Of a stretch of 64,000 nt of DNA, positions 44,588 through 56,198 are shown in pieces. The notes below the pieces were generated by a model. That model did no database searches and was not told where the DNA came from. It saw only the letters and a list, made by a program, of their open reading frames with translations. Source of the DNA: Prunus persica (lineage: Eukaryota > Streptophyta > Magnoliopsida > Rosales > Rosaceae); the NCBI RefSeq assembly GCF_000346465.2, contig NC_034009.1, positions 15,416,950-15,480,949 on the forward strand, in the 5' to 3' direction. A program made the translations under genes and the position numbers. How positions within the stretch are numbered: position 1 is the stretch's first letter; each line of letters begins with the position of its first letter.

Positions 44588-47500
44588 TTACTTGTAATAG
44601 TACTTGAGGTGGTCAGCATTCCACGGGTGAGGCAACGTCTTGCCTGTGGAATCACGAAGCTGATAAGTGCCGGGGCGGCAGATTTTGATAATCTCATAAG
44701 GACCTTCCCATGTAGGGCCGAGGGTACCTTCGTTGGGATTTTTGGTAGCCAAGGAAACTTTGCGCATGACCCAGTCCCCCATTTTGAAAGCACGGGGCTT
44801 GACTCGGGAGTCGTAATATTTGGCGATCCGTTGTTTGTATGCGACATTACGCATGCTCGATTGGTCCCGGAGCTCGTCAATGAAGTCGAGGTTGAGGGCC
44901 AACTGCTCGTCATTGGCCGTGGCATCGTAAGTGGAGGTTCGGTATGTGGGCTGGCCAATCTCTACCGGGGCCACGGCCTCGGTTCCAAATGATAGGGAGA
45001 ACGGCGTTTCACCCGTGGATGTGCGGAAGGTGGTGCGGTAGGACCAGAGTACTTCTGGGAGTAGTTCTGGCCAGCAGCCCTTGGCTTTGTCAAGTTTTGT
45101 CTTGAGGGTCTTCTTGATAATTTTGTTCACGGCTTCGACCTGGCCATTGGGCTGAGGATGGGCTGGGGAGGCGAAACACAGACGAATCTTGAGGTTGGAA
45201 CAAAATTGTTTGAATTTGGCGTTGTCAAATTGCCGGCCATTGTCGGTGACGATGGAGTTGGGGATGCCGAAGCGACAAACAATGTTTTGCCATACAAAGG
45301 ATTCGATGCGAGCTGCAGTGATGGTGGCCAAGGCCTCCGCCTCAGCCCACTTGGTGAAGTAGTCGACGGCAACAACTGCATATTTGACTTGGCCCTTGCC
45401 CTCTGGCATAGGTCCAATGAGATCCAGTCCCCATTGGGCAAATGGCCAAGGGCTGACAATGGCAGTTAACAGTTCAGCCGGGAGTTGTGGAATGTTGGCA
45501 AATCGCTGACACTTGTCGCATTTCTGGGTGAATTCCTGGGCGTCAGTGTGGAGCGATGGCCAGAAGTATCCTTGGCGGATTGCCTTATGGGCCCGCGAGC
45601 GGGCGCCCGAGTGGTTACCGCATATGCCTTCATGGATTTCTCGGAGGACATAGTGACCCTCCTCTGGAGTCAGGCATCGGAGGTAAGGAAGGCTGAAACC
45701 CCGCTTGTATAAGGAGCCGTTAATGATCAGGTAACGGGCAGAGCGATGGCGAACGCGTCGTGCTTCTGCCGGATTAGCCGGTAGTGTTTGGTTCTGTAAG
45801 AACTGGAGGATGGGGTCCATCCATGTAGGGCTGTGATCAATAGTGCAGATGAGTGGGGCTTGTGTGCTGGGCTGGGCTAAAAACTCGATGTGGATGTGGC
45901 GACCCATTCTTTGCTCCAAGGCTGATGCCAACCTGGCTAGTGCATCGGCATGGCTATTCTCGGAGCGCGGCACTTGCTTGATAGAGTGGGCGTGGAAGGT
46001 CGCCAGCAAGTGCCGAGCGTGCTGGAGGTAGGCCGTCATAGAGGCATCCTTAGCCGTGAAGTCCTGGTTGACCTGGTGGACCACGAGTTGTGAATCGCTG
46101 AATATCAGAATTTGTCTGGCGTCCATCTCTTTGGCTAAACGAAGACCAGCTAAGAGTGCTTCATATTCGGCCTCATTGTTGGAGGCTTGGAATTTGAAGC
46201 GAAGGGCGTACTCGAGGGCAACCTTGTCTGGGGAGATGAGAACGAGGCCGGCCCCACAGCCCTGGGCATTAGAAGAGCCGTCTACGAATAAGGTCCACAG
46301 GGGCTGGGTTAGGTCGAGATTGCCTTCGGTGGGGGTTTGGTCCTGGCTGGGAGGGGGATTGGGTTCGGTTATGAGTTGGGTAGCTGCGGAAGCTTGGGGA
46401 TCCGTGAATTCGGATAGGAAGTCAGCAACGGCCTGGCCCCTCATAGCCGGGCGGGGTTTGTAATGAATATCAAACTCGCCCAGTTCAATGGCCCATTTGA
46501 CCAGCCTCCCAGAAGTTTCTGGGTTCTGCAACACCTGTCGGAGTGGTTGGTTGGTTAAGACATGGATGGTGTGAGCTTGGAAATATGGTCGGAGGCGTCT
46601 TGCCGAGACGACCAGGGCGAACGCCAATTTTTCGATGTCTGGGTACCGAACTTCGGCATCTTGCAATGCTTTACTAACATAATGCACTGGGTGTTCCGCG
46701 TTATCCTTTGATCGGATGAGCACATAGCTAACAGCCGAAGCTGAGATGGAGAGATAAATCACAAGGATGTCTCCGTGCTCAGGGGTTGACAATAAAGGGG
46801 CCCGGCCCATATACTCCTTGAGCTCGCTGAAAGCTGTGTCGCATTCAGCGGTCCAGGTGATGTTTCTTTTGGTGCCTTTAAGGGCCTTGAAGAATGGGGC
46901 GCAGCGGTCAGTGGCTTTGGAGATAAATCTAGTCAGGGCTGCGACACGCCCTGTAAGGCTTTGGATATCTTTGACCGTCTTAGGTACCGTCATGTCTAAG
47001 ATGGCCTGGATCTTTTCTGGATTGGCCTCAATACCCCTCTGGCTGATTATGAAGCCCAGGAATTTGCCGGAAGCCACCCCGAATGCACATTTGGTGGGGT
47101 TAAGCCTCATTTTGTACTGCTTCAGGATGGTGAACATGGCAGAGAGGTTGGGGATGTGTTGGTCAGCCGTGCGACTCTTGACAAGCATGTCATCGACATA
47201 GACCTCCATGGTATTGCCAATCAGGGGGGCAAAGAGCTGATTCACCAGACGCTGATAAGTAGCCCCGGCGTTTTTGAGGCCGAAGGGCATCACCTTATAG
47301 CAGTAGAGGCCGCGGCCCGTAATGAAAGAGGTGTGGGCCTGATCTTCGGGGTGCATGAAGATCTGGTTGTAACCTGAATAAGCATCTATGAAGCTAAGGA
47401 GGGCGTGGCCGGCTGTGGCGTCGACTAGCTGGTCAATGCGGGGTAGCGGGAAGCTGTCCTTTGGGCAAGCCCGATTAAGGTTGGTGTAGTCGACACACAT

Positions 47501-48520
47501 GCGCCAGCCCTTTCTTGGCTTGCGGACCATCACGACATTAGCCAGCCATGTAGGATAGTTAACCTCCCTGATGAATCCGATGCTACTCAATCGTTCCACC
47601 TCCGCCCTCATGGCCTCATAGCGCTCGGGATCATAAGCGCGGCGCTTCTGTCTGACTGGTCTGACGGCAGGATTGACGCTAAGCCTATGGGATATGATGT
47701 CTGGTGATATGCCAGGCATGTCATTGTAGGACCATGCGAAGACTTCGGAGTTGAGGCGGAGGAAGGCGACCAGGTCAGAGCGAAGCTCTGGCGAGATGGA
47801 GGTGCCGATCCGGTCAGTCCTGTGGGTCTTTGTCAAGCGTCCCTGCTCGGTGCTGAAGACCTGGTGCGCATAGGTGGAGCGGACATAATGTTTGATGGAG
47901 TTGTTGGAGGTGCCAGCCAGGGTAGGACCTCCGCTGATGGTGGAGATCATGTTGATTTGTCGTTGGTGAGGGTTAGGCGGGGCTGGTATGTTGCGTACAT
48001 AGTTGTCCAGCTTTCCCTCGCGGATGAGCCCTTCAATTATGTTGCGCAAGGCAACACAAGATTCGGTGTCATGGCCGCTGAATTGATGAAAGCGGCAGAA
48101 GACACCCGTGTTTGGCATGGGCTTGCTGGATGGTCTCTGGGGGGGTGGCTTGGGGATGATAGGAGCTTCACGCACCAGGACATTTTCATAGGTGGTGTTG
48201 AGGGTGGTAAATACCTCGAACCTGGGCCTGGGTGTGAATGGAAGTGGGGCCCGATCAGCAGGCCTAGGAGGGTTGCCTCCGCTAGAGTGGTGGTGGTTGC
48301 CATGTCTGCCACGTTTGTTATTACCGAAGGGATGCTGGTAGCTATCCTTCCGCTTATGTTGTTGGTTGTCCTGAGTACTCGGGGCAGGGGTAGAATGCTG
48401 AGGTGGGGCTGGGGCGGGTGCTGAAGCAGGTGGAGGATCAGCGAAAGCGTTGCGCATCAGGTTAGCTAGGCCACGCTTGGAATTGAAGTATTCGGCCTTA
48501 GCATGGACCGCTGCCTGCAT
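44588..48520 (-). pseudogene. Tat-B pol frame: RT, RNase H, extra RNase H, integrase; no protease
   Basis: Open for 1,310 codons. Residues 1-150 are Pro-rich gag tail with CRFHQFSGHDTESC. RT follows at about 230-480: AWSYNDMPGISPDII, RMCVDYTNLNRACPKDSFPLP, YVDDMLV near 47190, ASGKFLGFIIS. Then RNase H (YVLIRSKDNAEHPVHYVSKAL), an additional RNase H (LWTLFVDGSSNAQGCGAGLVL, FSDSQLVVHQVN) and integrase with HEGICGNHSG, CDKCQRF, GLDLIGPM, TDNGRQF and NGQVEAVNK. The three integrase acidic residues are all present. It ends NADHLKYYYK with no chromodomain. The aspartic protease and its DTGS motif are missing between QINMISTISGGP and TDRIGTSISPEL (about 47950-47800), where relatives carry about 200 residues. 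The start is not a true Met start: gag upstream lies in other frames. Confidence 0.9.
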
Positions 48521-49777
48521 ATGTGTTCCAACTGTTGCTATGAACTAGGTAGCGGAAGTTGGACTCGCGGAGGCCGCTCTTAAAAGCGCCGAAGGCAGCG
48601 CGATCGTCAGTGTCTGGGCAGCGGGAGTACTCATGACTGAAACGAGCTGCATATTCCCGAAGGGGTTCGTCCTCAGCCTGCCTAAGCATATACAAGTCGT
48701 CGGCAGAGTATAGGCGATCAGTCTGGATCATAAAATGGTCCAGGAACGTCTGCTTGAGACTATCGAAGGAGTTGATGGTGCGGGGGTGGAGCCTGTAGAA
48801 CCAATTCAGGGCCGCGCCGCTGAGGGTGGAAGGGAAAAGGAGGCACATGCCTTCATCGGTGAGGCCTTTGCACCCAAGGGCAGACTGGAAGGAGTGGATG
48901 TGGGTGAGAGGGTCCTCCGTGCCAGTGTAGAAAGCGATGCGGAGTGGCTGGATATCTTTCTCCTAGTGGTAGTGGAGGATGCGTTCGGTAAAGGGCCCTG
49001 GTCGTGGTTTTGCCCAGAGGGGTTGATGGCTGCGATGTTGTTCGCTTTCCAGGCGCCGGACCTTTTCAAAGAGAAGCCTCATGGCCGAGTCGGCATGAGG
49101 GAGAGTTTCAGGTGCCAAAGGCCTGGGGGCGGGGCAGACAGGGACTGGGGATTGTTCCCAATTTTCCAGCGCCCCGGTGTGGTAATTGGCCGGGTCTCTG
49201 AATTATAAAAGTCCCAAGTATCCGAGTCCCCGACACCTTCCTCGTCGGGTATGCGGACGGGGGCTGGCGAGGGGCCCAGGTGTGTCACCCGTGGGTCTTC
49301 GAGGTTGACAGGGATAGGGATCGGCCTTGGCTGACGGTCCGAGAGGCGATCCCTGCAATCTTGGTAGATCCTGACTGGTTCATGGGGCCGGTCCCTCGGT
49401 GGGGGAACGCAAAGGGGTCGTGACTGGGTTATCTCCGGATGAAGGTGGTCTTTACCCTTGCGGAGCCTAGCTTGGGCCGAGGCACTGTGGCTGGAATGTA
49501 CTGGCTGGTTCGGCTGAGTAAGCCCAACGTTCTAGGTGAGGTCATGCTGGGCATCCTGGGTGTGATTCCTTTCCCAGTTTCGCTTTAAAACACGGTAGTC
49601 ATGTTCTAGCTCAACATTCCTGCAATGAAGGTGCTCGTATTTTTCTGAGATTTTAGTGACACTGTCGCGGAGGCGCTCCACTTCTGCCTGGAGAGTGGCA
49701 TCTTCCGAAGATTTCCTTCTAGAAGTACCATCGCGGGGGGTATGATGCTGGGTATCGTGGCTATCCTCGGTCAGCAT
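48498..49777 (-). pseudogene. Tat-B gag, frame-shifted
   Basis: From 49777 (MLTEDSHDTQHHTPRDG) the N-terminus forms a coiled coil (EVERLRDSVTKISEKYEHL). A TAG near 49534 (CAG type) interrupts, then a Pro/Arg-rich linker continues in the same frame to NASSTTTRRKI near 48955. One frame change leads into QPLRIAFYTGTEDPLTHIHSFQ, STLSGAALNWFYRLHP and DLYMLRQAEDEPLREYAARF, the gag core, to about 48515. A second frame change joins the pol frame at AAVHAKAEYFNSKRG. One stop and two shifts thus separate gag from a long open pol frame. Confidence 0.85.
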
Positions 49778-49867
49778 AGCAGAATGTGGGGTGAAGAAGA
49801 GGCGACGGGGCCTGAGGGGTGAAGGAGCCAGCTGGGCTGATAGAGAAAGAGGGGATTCAAGTGTCGA

Positions 49868-49889
49868 ATTCCCACAGACGGCGCCAAAC
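49868..49889 (-). promoter_or_regulatory. Primer-binding site of Tat-B
   Basis: On the minus strand GTTTGGCGCCGTCTGTGGG abuts the LTR end (...AGCATCAACA). TTTGGCGCCGTCTGTGGG is a common primer-binding region in plant Ty3/gypsy elements. Confidence 0.75.
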
Positions 49890-50396
49890 TGTTGATGCTC
49901 AAAATGGCCCGGCCAATATTGAGTCCAACTTAGTGATTAGGTATGCGGGGTCTTCAGCAGAGAAGAGAGCTGAGGCCCTTGGTAAAATATAGGTTGATGG
50001 GAAACCTGCAGAAGACAAAGTGGGAGAAGCAGTCGTTAAGCTTCGGACATCGGTGTGGTGCCGGCCGAAGGCTCTCCGATGCCTAAGTCAGTTACAAGTA
50101 GTAATTCTGGCAGAGTAACAGTAAAAGTGGGAGAATAGTTCTTGCTTTTACCTGGGTACTGTTCCTTATTTATAGGGAGGTGAAAGTAGGAGGTTTGCAC
50201 AAAGTTCCGATGTGGGACTTTGTGCAAGTCGTCGTGGTGGCGACACGTATCCTGGAGATTAGGTTTGGCAGCTGGGGGCTTCGGTAGGTGTCTGACACCT
50301 CGGAAGTGTGTCTTCCTTCGGCACAGGAGAAGGCGTGGCTGCCTTGGTGCTAGTCACTTTGGTGCTGGGTATGCTCGGTTCATTATGGTGTAAACA
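49890..50396 (-). mobile_element. 5' LTR of Tat-B
   Basis: 507 bp, the same length as the left copy, with about ten substitutions and no indels by eye. It carries the promoter-type TATA, CTATAAATAAGG on the minus strand, near 50163-50175. Confidence 0.92.
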
Positions 50397-50539
50397 GCGG
50401 TTATTTTGATATTTGAAGTTCATGACTATTTTGGATATGGATTACATGTTTAGAAGTTGTTATTTATTTTATGATTAAATAACTAGGCAAGTGGTTTATG
50501 AGAGTTGGGTACTTCGTTGATTATTGTGTGAGTATGTAT

Positions 50540-50800
50540 TTGCACCATGCTAAGTACCCTCCCCTAGTTACTGTACCAATACGTGGCATTGGATTTTTCA
50601 GCATATGGGCTCAATTGGTTATGTTAGTACTTTATCACACGTGGCGTTGGATTTTTCAGTATGTGGGCTCAATTGGTTATGTTAGTACTTTATCACACAT
50701 GGCGTTGGATTTTCCTGCGTGTGATAAAGCAATCTGTGCGCGTAGGACATAGTTGATTTGGTTTGGCCACAGGCGGCGTTGGATTTTCAGGCAAGTGTGC
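50540..50800 (+). repeat. Stem-loop repeats in LTR 3
   Basis: Four loops of the type GGCGTTGGATTTTTCAG occur at about 50584, 50643, 50701 and 50775. The third has a perfect 11-bp stem: CTTTATCACAC (50688-50698) with GTGTGATAAAG (50719-50729). The first two share the right flank 'atgtgggctcaattgg' and pair poorly, suggesting a local duplication mixed arms from different units. Confidence 0.75.
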
Positions 50801-51018
50801 TGTAGAGTGGTAGTCCCCCGATTGGACAGCTCATCCCTAGATGGAGGGTAGAAAGTTGAAACCTTGAGGGTTATTCAAACAATTCCCACGTTGGATTGTT
50901 TTTCTCGGTACTCGTGTTAGTGTGAGATTATCGTATATAAATATTATATGTATACTTTTGAATTCTGGGGCGTATATCTATACCGTCATGAGAATTTTCG
51001 TGGTCTATATGTATATAA

Positions 51019-51019
51019 C

Positions 51020-51058
<39 letters not shown>

Positions 51059-51060
51059 AT
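51019..51060 (+). repeat. (AT)n(GT)n microsatellite
   Basis: An alternating AT run passes into about 15 GT dinucleotides inside LTR 3. Confidence 0.95.
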
Positions 51061-51780
51061 GCTTAACTACTTTAAAAGTTTTTCCTTACCTACTACGTTT
51101 TGTAAATCTATATCTTGGGAAGGGGTTTGGTTAGAGTCAAAAGAAATCAAACTTGGTTAGAACTATACTATATTGGGAGTATGAGAGTACCTCAGTTTCA
51201 AATTGATTACATATGATTAGTTTCAATTGCATGTTTTTAGCATCATTTTTTAAACGGTGGGGTTAGTATGTTATTTTTCATTTAATATCAAACTTTGTTT
51301 TTGTCCACTCACAAGTTTTCTATTTTGCGCCCCCCAGATAGTAGCTTAATTTGAGCCGAGTGGCTGAGCCGAAACTTGAATTCTTGAGCCTTGAACTTAT
51401 GTATGTAGGACAACCTTTAATTGTTTCTACTTCCGTTGAACTTTGTTTTCAGTTGTAAATTGATTTCCTCTAGAATTGCTCTGTTATCGCCCATGTTAAG
51501 GTTGGATGTAAGGCTGGGGGCCTATTATGGAAATTGTGTGTTATTGTATTGTGCATGCTACTGGTTGGGAATTTTTATTGTGTTTTGATAGGTTAAATTT
51601 TTTGGGGAAAAGTCCGTTTCAGGGGAGACTCTGCTGAAATTTCGACAGAAAGTCTCAAGCCTTTTTTTTTTTTGTTCAAAAAGGAGGATATTGTTAGTAA
51701 TTGGGCCCGACATCAGTTTGATGTCGGAAAAACCACAAGGTTCTTCCCGGATTCCGAGAAATTCAGGGTGGGTCCTGTCA

Positions 51781-52024
51781 TTAAATCAACGACCTAGATT
51801 AAATTTAAGCTATTTTAACAGTAAAAAAAAAGATCCAACAGCTGAAATTTAAATCCAACGGTCAAAATAATATTTTTAATTAATCTAGATCAGATTGAAC
51901 CCCAAAACTCACTCTAAAATCTATAAATACCCATCCATTTCTCAAATAATCTACCTAAAATATTTTATCTATTTCTCAATTTATTTTTCCTTTGTCAATC
52001 TCATCAATCTCATCAATGTCCTTT
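51781..52024 (+). promoter_or_regulatory. Probable promoter and leader of the second Harbinger ORF1
   Basis: AT-rich sequence with a good TATA box, CTATAAATACCC, near 51921, followed by a CT-rich leader ('tcaatctcatcaatctc') just before ORF1 homology begins. Inference from position; no transcript evidence. Confidence 0.5.
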
Positions 52025-53810
52025 CATTCTTGTTGATGATGTCCACAAAATCTTAAAGAGGTGTGAATTGGAGGCCCAAAGAAGATGAAGCATTGTGCAA
52101 ACGGTGGGTTTCTATAAGTGAAGATGGGGCTATTGGCATGAATCAAGCAAGCGACACATTTTGGAAGCGTGTATATCAAAAGTTTCTGGAAAATGATCCA
52201 GGCATTAGTGGACCAGAGTGATGAACATATCAAGCCATTGCTTCTCGGTTCAAGACTATCAACCAACAGTGTTCTCTTTGGAAGGCATGCTTGACTAAGA
52301 CCAATACGAACCCACAAAGTGGCTCAAATTTACATGATGTGGTAAGTAACCATTCTTATTAAAGCTTTAAATTTATATTTTTCATCTTATTCAACTCCAA
52401 ACTTAAATTTATTTTTCATGCGTAGGACTGTATACGAAAACGAACTTCCTTAATGATAAGAAGCCTCCAAATAGGCCTTTCTAGTTGTACCATGCTTGGG
52501 AAATCTTAAAAGATTGCCCAAAGTGGAACGATAAAAATGAGCCTCCCACACAACGTTCTTCTGGAGCTAGTGCAAGTATGGTGAATTTGGATAACGACGT
52601 AGACGATATCACCATGCCTAGTCCAAGGCCTGAGGGGTGAGCGGAACAAAAGGCTACAAAAAAAAAGGGGAAAATGGCTGACCCTTCTCAACAAACAAGG
52701 GATAAGTACTTCGAATCATTGGTTGAGCAAGGTATTGCTGTAACGACCCGGTCCTAAATAAATTAGTGAATATTAATTTATTGAGTGAAAATATCATTTT
52801 ACCCCTAAAATATTCTATTAGGATTAAAGTTGACTTTTTGACCGGGAAGGAATTTGAAAATTTCGATTGTACCGTTGCGTAGAGCACAGCGAGATGAGTC
52901 TGTAGACACCTGGTGGGCTCAAATCGGAGTTGTAATGAGAAAGGTACGATCAAAATACCCTCAGTGGCATAACTGTAATTTCGCCGACTCCAATCTCCCT
53001 CCTCCGCCCTCCATTGTTGGCGATCAAGGTATGGTTTTGCACCTAGTTTTCATGCTCTAGCTGCTTGTTAGGTAGAATTTGATCAATTCCTAGCATAGGT
53101 AATTCGATTTACGATTGAAATTCGGCCAATTTTGGAATTGCGATTCCGGCCACTTCCGGTCTGTTTTTGGGGTAGGTCCAAGAACAAAAGTGGTTCCAAA
53201 TAGGGTGTTATACATAGGGTAGAAGTTTGGAGCCGTGGTTTTGAGATTTTCCGGCGATGCGTAATTGCTTTGGGCACCCATGCGCTGCCGACGTGTGGGC
53301 ACTGTAGAAAAAGGGCACTATGTCCCGATGTAATCTCCTGGTTCTCATGAGTGCGTTGGTGTGCTCAGATTTCAATTTGGATTTCAATTAGGAACTTTCG
53401 GATTGGAATTTGGAGGTCGTGGGCCCTGTGGGCCCGTTTGACCAAGTTTGGGTAGTTTGACCCTTGGTTGACCGTGAGTCTTCCGACGTAGAGAATTATA
53501 ATGACCCTAGTGAAAGGTCTTGAGCATTGTTGAGTTGTGTTGACTATGTTGAGATTTTAGAGTGTTTATTATTATTATAGGAAACTTTTAGATATTATTT
53601 TAATAATGGAAATTATGAAATTTATGTTTATGTGAATGATCGTTGGTCTAGAAATAATATTATTTTTCTGATTAAATTACGTTGCAGTCTACTATAGACT
53701 GGTATCATTAAAATGGAAATAGCTCTAGTATTAGTTTAGATAAGTGAAAGTATGTCAGTTTGAAGTGATATACGCACTACCCTAAGTACCACCCTGTGAT
53801 TGTTATGTCC

Positions 53811-54540
53811 CACGTGGCGTAGGTTATCCCGGCGTGCGGACATGCCCCATACGTGGTGTTGGTAGTTCCGGCGTATGGGGAGATATTGTGATATCATGTT
53901 GAGGTCGCACGTGGCGTAGGTTATCCGGCGTGTTGACAGGCCCCATGCGTGGCGTTGGAATTTTTGGCGTATGGGGAGATTATGTGATTGTCAGGTCACC
54001 CGTGGCGTAGGATTTTCCGGCTAGATGACAAACCCCATATGTGGCGTTGGAATTTCTGGCATATGAGGAGATTATGTGATTGTTAGGTCCCACGTGGTGT
54101 AGGTTATCCGGCGTGAGGACATACCCCATACGTGGCGTTGGAATTTCTGGCATATGGGGAGATTGTGATTGTTAGGTCTCGCGTGGCGTAAGATTTTCCG
54201 GCGTTGAGACAGACTCCATACGTGGCGTTGGAATTTCCGGCGTATTAGGAAATGATATGATTGTTAGGTCACACGTGGCATAGGTTATTTAGCGTGATGA
54301 TAAACCCCATATGTGGCATTGGAATTTCCGGCATATGGGGAGATTAAGTGATTGTCAGGTCACCCGTGGCGTAGGATTTTCCGGCGGGATGACAGACCTC
54401 ATATGTGGCGTTGGAATTTCTGGCATATGGGGAGGTGATATGATTGTTAGGTCACACGTGGCGTAGGATTTTCCGGTGTGATGACAGACCCCATACGTGG
54501 CGTTGGAATTTCCGACGTATGGGGAGATTATGTGATTAAC
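53811..54540 (+). repeat. Eight tandem copies of an about 90-bp double-hairpin unit
   Basis: Each unit holds two stem-loops with loops close to TGGCGTAGGATTTTCCGG and TGGCGTTGGAATTTCCGG. Clear stems: CCCCATACG (53845-53853) with CGTATGGGG (53872-53880); CCCCATATG (54305-54313) with CATATGGGG (54332-54340); CCCCATACG (54489-54497) with CGTATGGGG (54516-54524); GTCACAC (54451-54457) with GTGTGATGAC (54476-54485, one bulge). Where ACG becomes ATG in the left arm, CGT becomes CAT in the right arm. Units are joined by 'gattgttaggtc'-like spacers. Confidence 0.88.
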
Positions 54541-55900
54541 AGAGAGATGTATAAAGGTATTGTATGTGTTTGGAATCAAGATTTAGTTGAAAGAACTACG
54601 TGTGACTTGGTCCCTCAGTAAGGGTATGTAGTGTCACGAGTCGCACATAGACAAGTGCTACTATGACTCCGTTGGGATATCTATGCGTTTATGAGGTAGT
54701 CTAAGTGTGGACGGGCGAGAGCTTAAGAGCTAGAATGGTTGGTGTTGGCCAGGTTGCACTTGTGAAGGGTATTTTGGGAATTTCCGAAGGTTATAGGAGG
54801 AACCTGAGGGAACCAAGAATACCAAAATGTTCGTGATGTCGAGACGCAGGAAACGCAACTGACGGTTCTCCATTCGAATTTCGTATGAAGGAGTTATGCC
54901 CAATTATGACTCCTCGTGCATAGGTGATGTTCCCTCCAGACAGAAGGCTAAATGCATAAAATGCTATATAGAGGGTGACATGGTGTCATGCTCTCCACCA
55001 CCCCTGGTGCTTACACCCTTGTGGCACTAAGCGAGCATCCTTATGACATTGGACGTAGTCATAAGGGCAAGCATAAGATTGTTGAAGGATAATATGTGTC
55101 TCCGAAGGAAAGGAATTCCCAAGGACAGTACGAACACGCAGGGCCGTTCGTATTGCGCATCGTTGGAAAGAGTGAGGTCAACATATGGCATTCGCTATGC
55201 CATCGGCAAGCGAGACATTTGACAATACTCGATGAACTTAGCTTGGGTTCGGCCTTGTCTAATATTGAAGGAAGATATTCGGATGCCGGTATAGGTTGCG
55301 ACCCCATGCAATGCATAGATAGTTATGTGGGACATTCGGAATACATATGTCGCCAGGGCTTGGGCGACATGCAAGTGTAACAGCTTGCATGTATAGCTTG
55401 AGGATGTGGGCTATCGTGGACGCTAAAAGAATGACCAATAGAAGTGTGGGTAAACCAATGGTGTGTTGGATCGCTATGTCTTGACTTGGACATGAGCGAG
55501 ACATGAGTAAAGCATACGACATGGTCAATGCACTTGACGTGTCTTATGCAATGCTTGATGTATGGGCGCCGAGGGTTCATTGCCGGATGCGGTGTGATTG
55601 TATTGTTACAAGGTAGTGTGACTCGTTGTCTAGTGGGAGACGACACTTGAAGGTGAACCTCTCGTGGAGTTGTGAGAGTCATGAATATCATGAAGTGTGA
55701 GAAGGCTGACTGGGATTCGAAGGGATCTTGGGCCACACGGGTGTGCTTTGAGTGGCGAAATGTGTGTTTCGATTTCGCCGCACCGCGCCACTCGCTCATC
55801 CCGTGACAAGGCAGCCTATGGTAGTGCCTAGGTGCAGCCGCGAGCTAAACTTTACTTGAGTATTATTGGGTATGATGCGGACCTTGTCGTTGGTCCTGCT
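54541..55900. other. Extra segment in solo LTR 4
   Basis: About 1.3 kb with no counterpart seen in solo LTR 1. Open stretches on both strands (for example 55096-55380 and 55323-55799) overlap and match no family I know. It may be an inserted sequence or an older LTR region lost from the other copies. Confidence 0.35.
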
Positions 55901-56198
55901 ATTTGGGTGAGAATGAAGTGTGTTTGTGTTAGGAGGTTAAAACCTCGTATGTTGGCTGTTGAGGAAATTAAATGTAGTGGATTGCTTTGATATTCTTAAG
56001 TGTAATTGAATTTATTGTTTGCCTTGTTTAAGGTAGGAATTGATTTGATAGCTTGCTTAGTGGTTTGTTGCAAATTATCGGAAGGTCGAAGGCCGATTAG
56101 GTGAACTGCATGAAATTATCTTGTGCATGCTGCCAGTTGGGGATATAAATTGTGTTTTATGCAGGTTGAAATTTTGTAAAATGTTCAATTTATAGGGG

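Larger units (their letters stand above)
39323..50396 (-). mobile_element. Tat-B: complete Tat-lineage Ty3/gypsy element
   Basis: 11,074 bp on the minus strand. Two 507-bp LTRs (39323-39829 and 49890-50396) differ by eye at roughly ten positions. The 5-bp duplication GCGGT is perfect (39318-39322 and 50397-50401). Minus-strand order: LTR, primer-binding site (GTTTGGCGCCGTCTGTGGG, next to 49889), gag, pol, convergent antisense gene, polypurine tract (ACTTGGGGGACTA, 39830-39843), LTR. LTRs run TGTTTACACC to AGCATCAACA. It is much younger than Tat-A by LTR similarity. It cannot be autonomous: protease is missing and gag is frame-shifted. Confidence 0.95.
38298..51780 (+). mobile_element. LTR 3 of family S, 5'-truncated and split by Tat-B
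   Basis: Parts at about 38298-39322 and 50402-51780 align with solo LTRs 1 and 4. Examples are 'gaacggatttacgcatatta' near 38631, 'gtacccagcaagcaagacc' near 39156, 'gcgccccccag' near 51329, and the end GGGTGGGTCCTGTCA at 51780. About the first 570 bp of the family consensus are missing. No target duplication could be found, fitting a deleted 5' end. Tat-B (39323-50396) lies inside with its own GCGGT duplication. Confidence 0.8.

Noticed and set aside
45843..48424. Plus-strand open frames opposite Tat-B pol (up to 200 codons)
   Set aside because: They are complementary-strand shadows of the pol reading frame and their translations match nothing.
53811..54540. CRISPR-like array
   Set aside because: The period is about 90 bp but the 'spacers' are repeats too, and the units are double hairpins in a plant LTR. 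No cas genes are present and the genome is eukaryotic.
55096..55799. Open frames on both strands in solo LTR 4
   Set aside because: Mutually overlapping, no homology, and they lie in a solo LTR.
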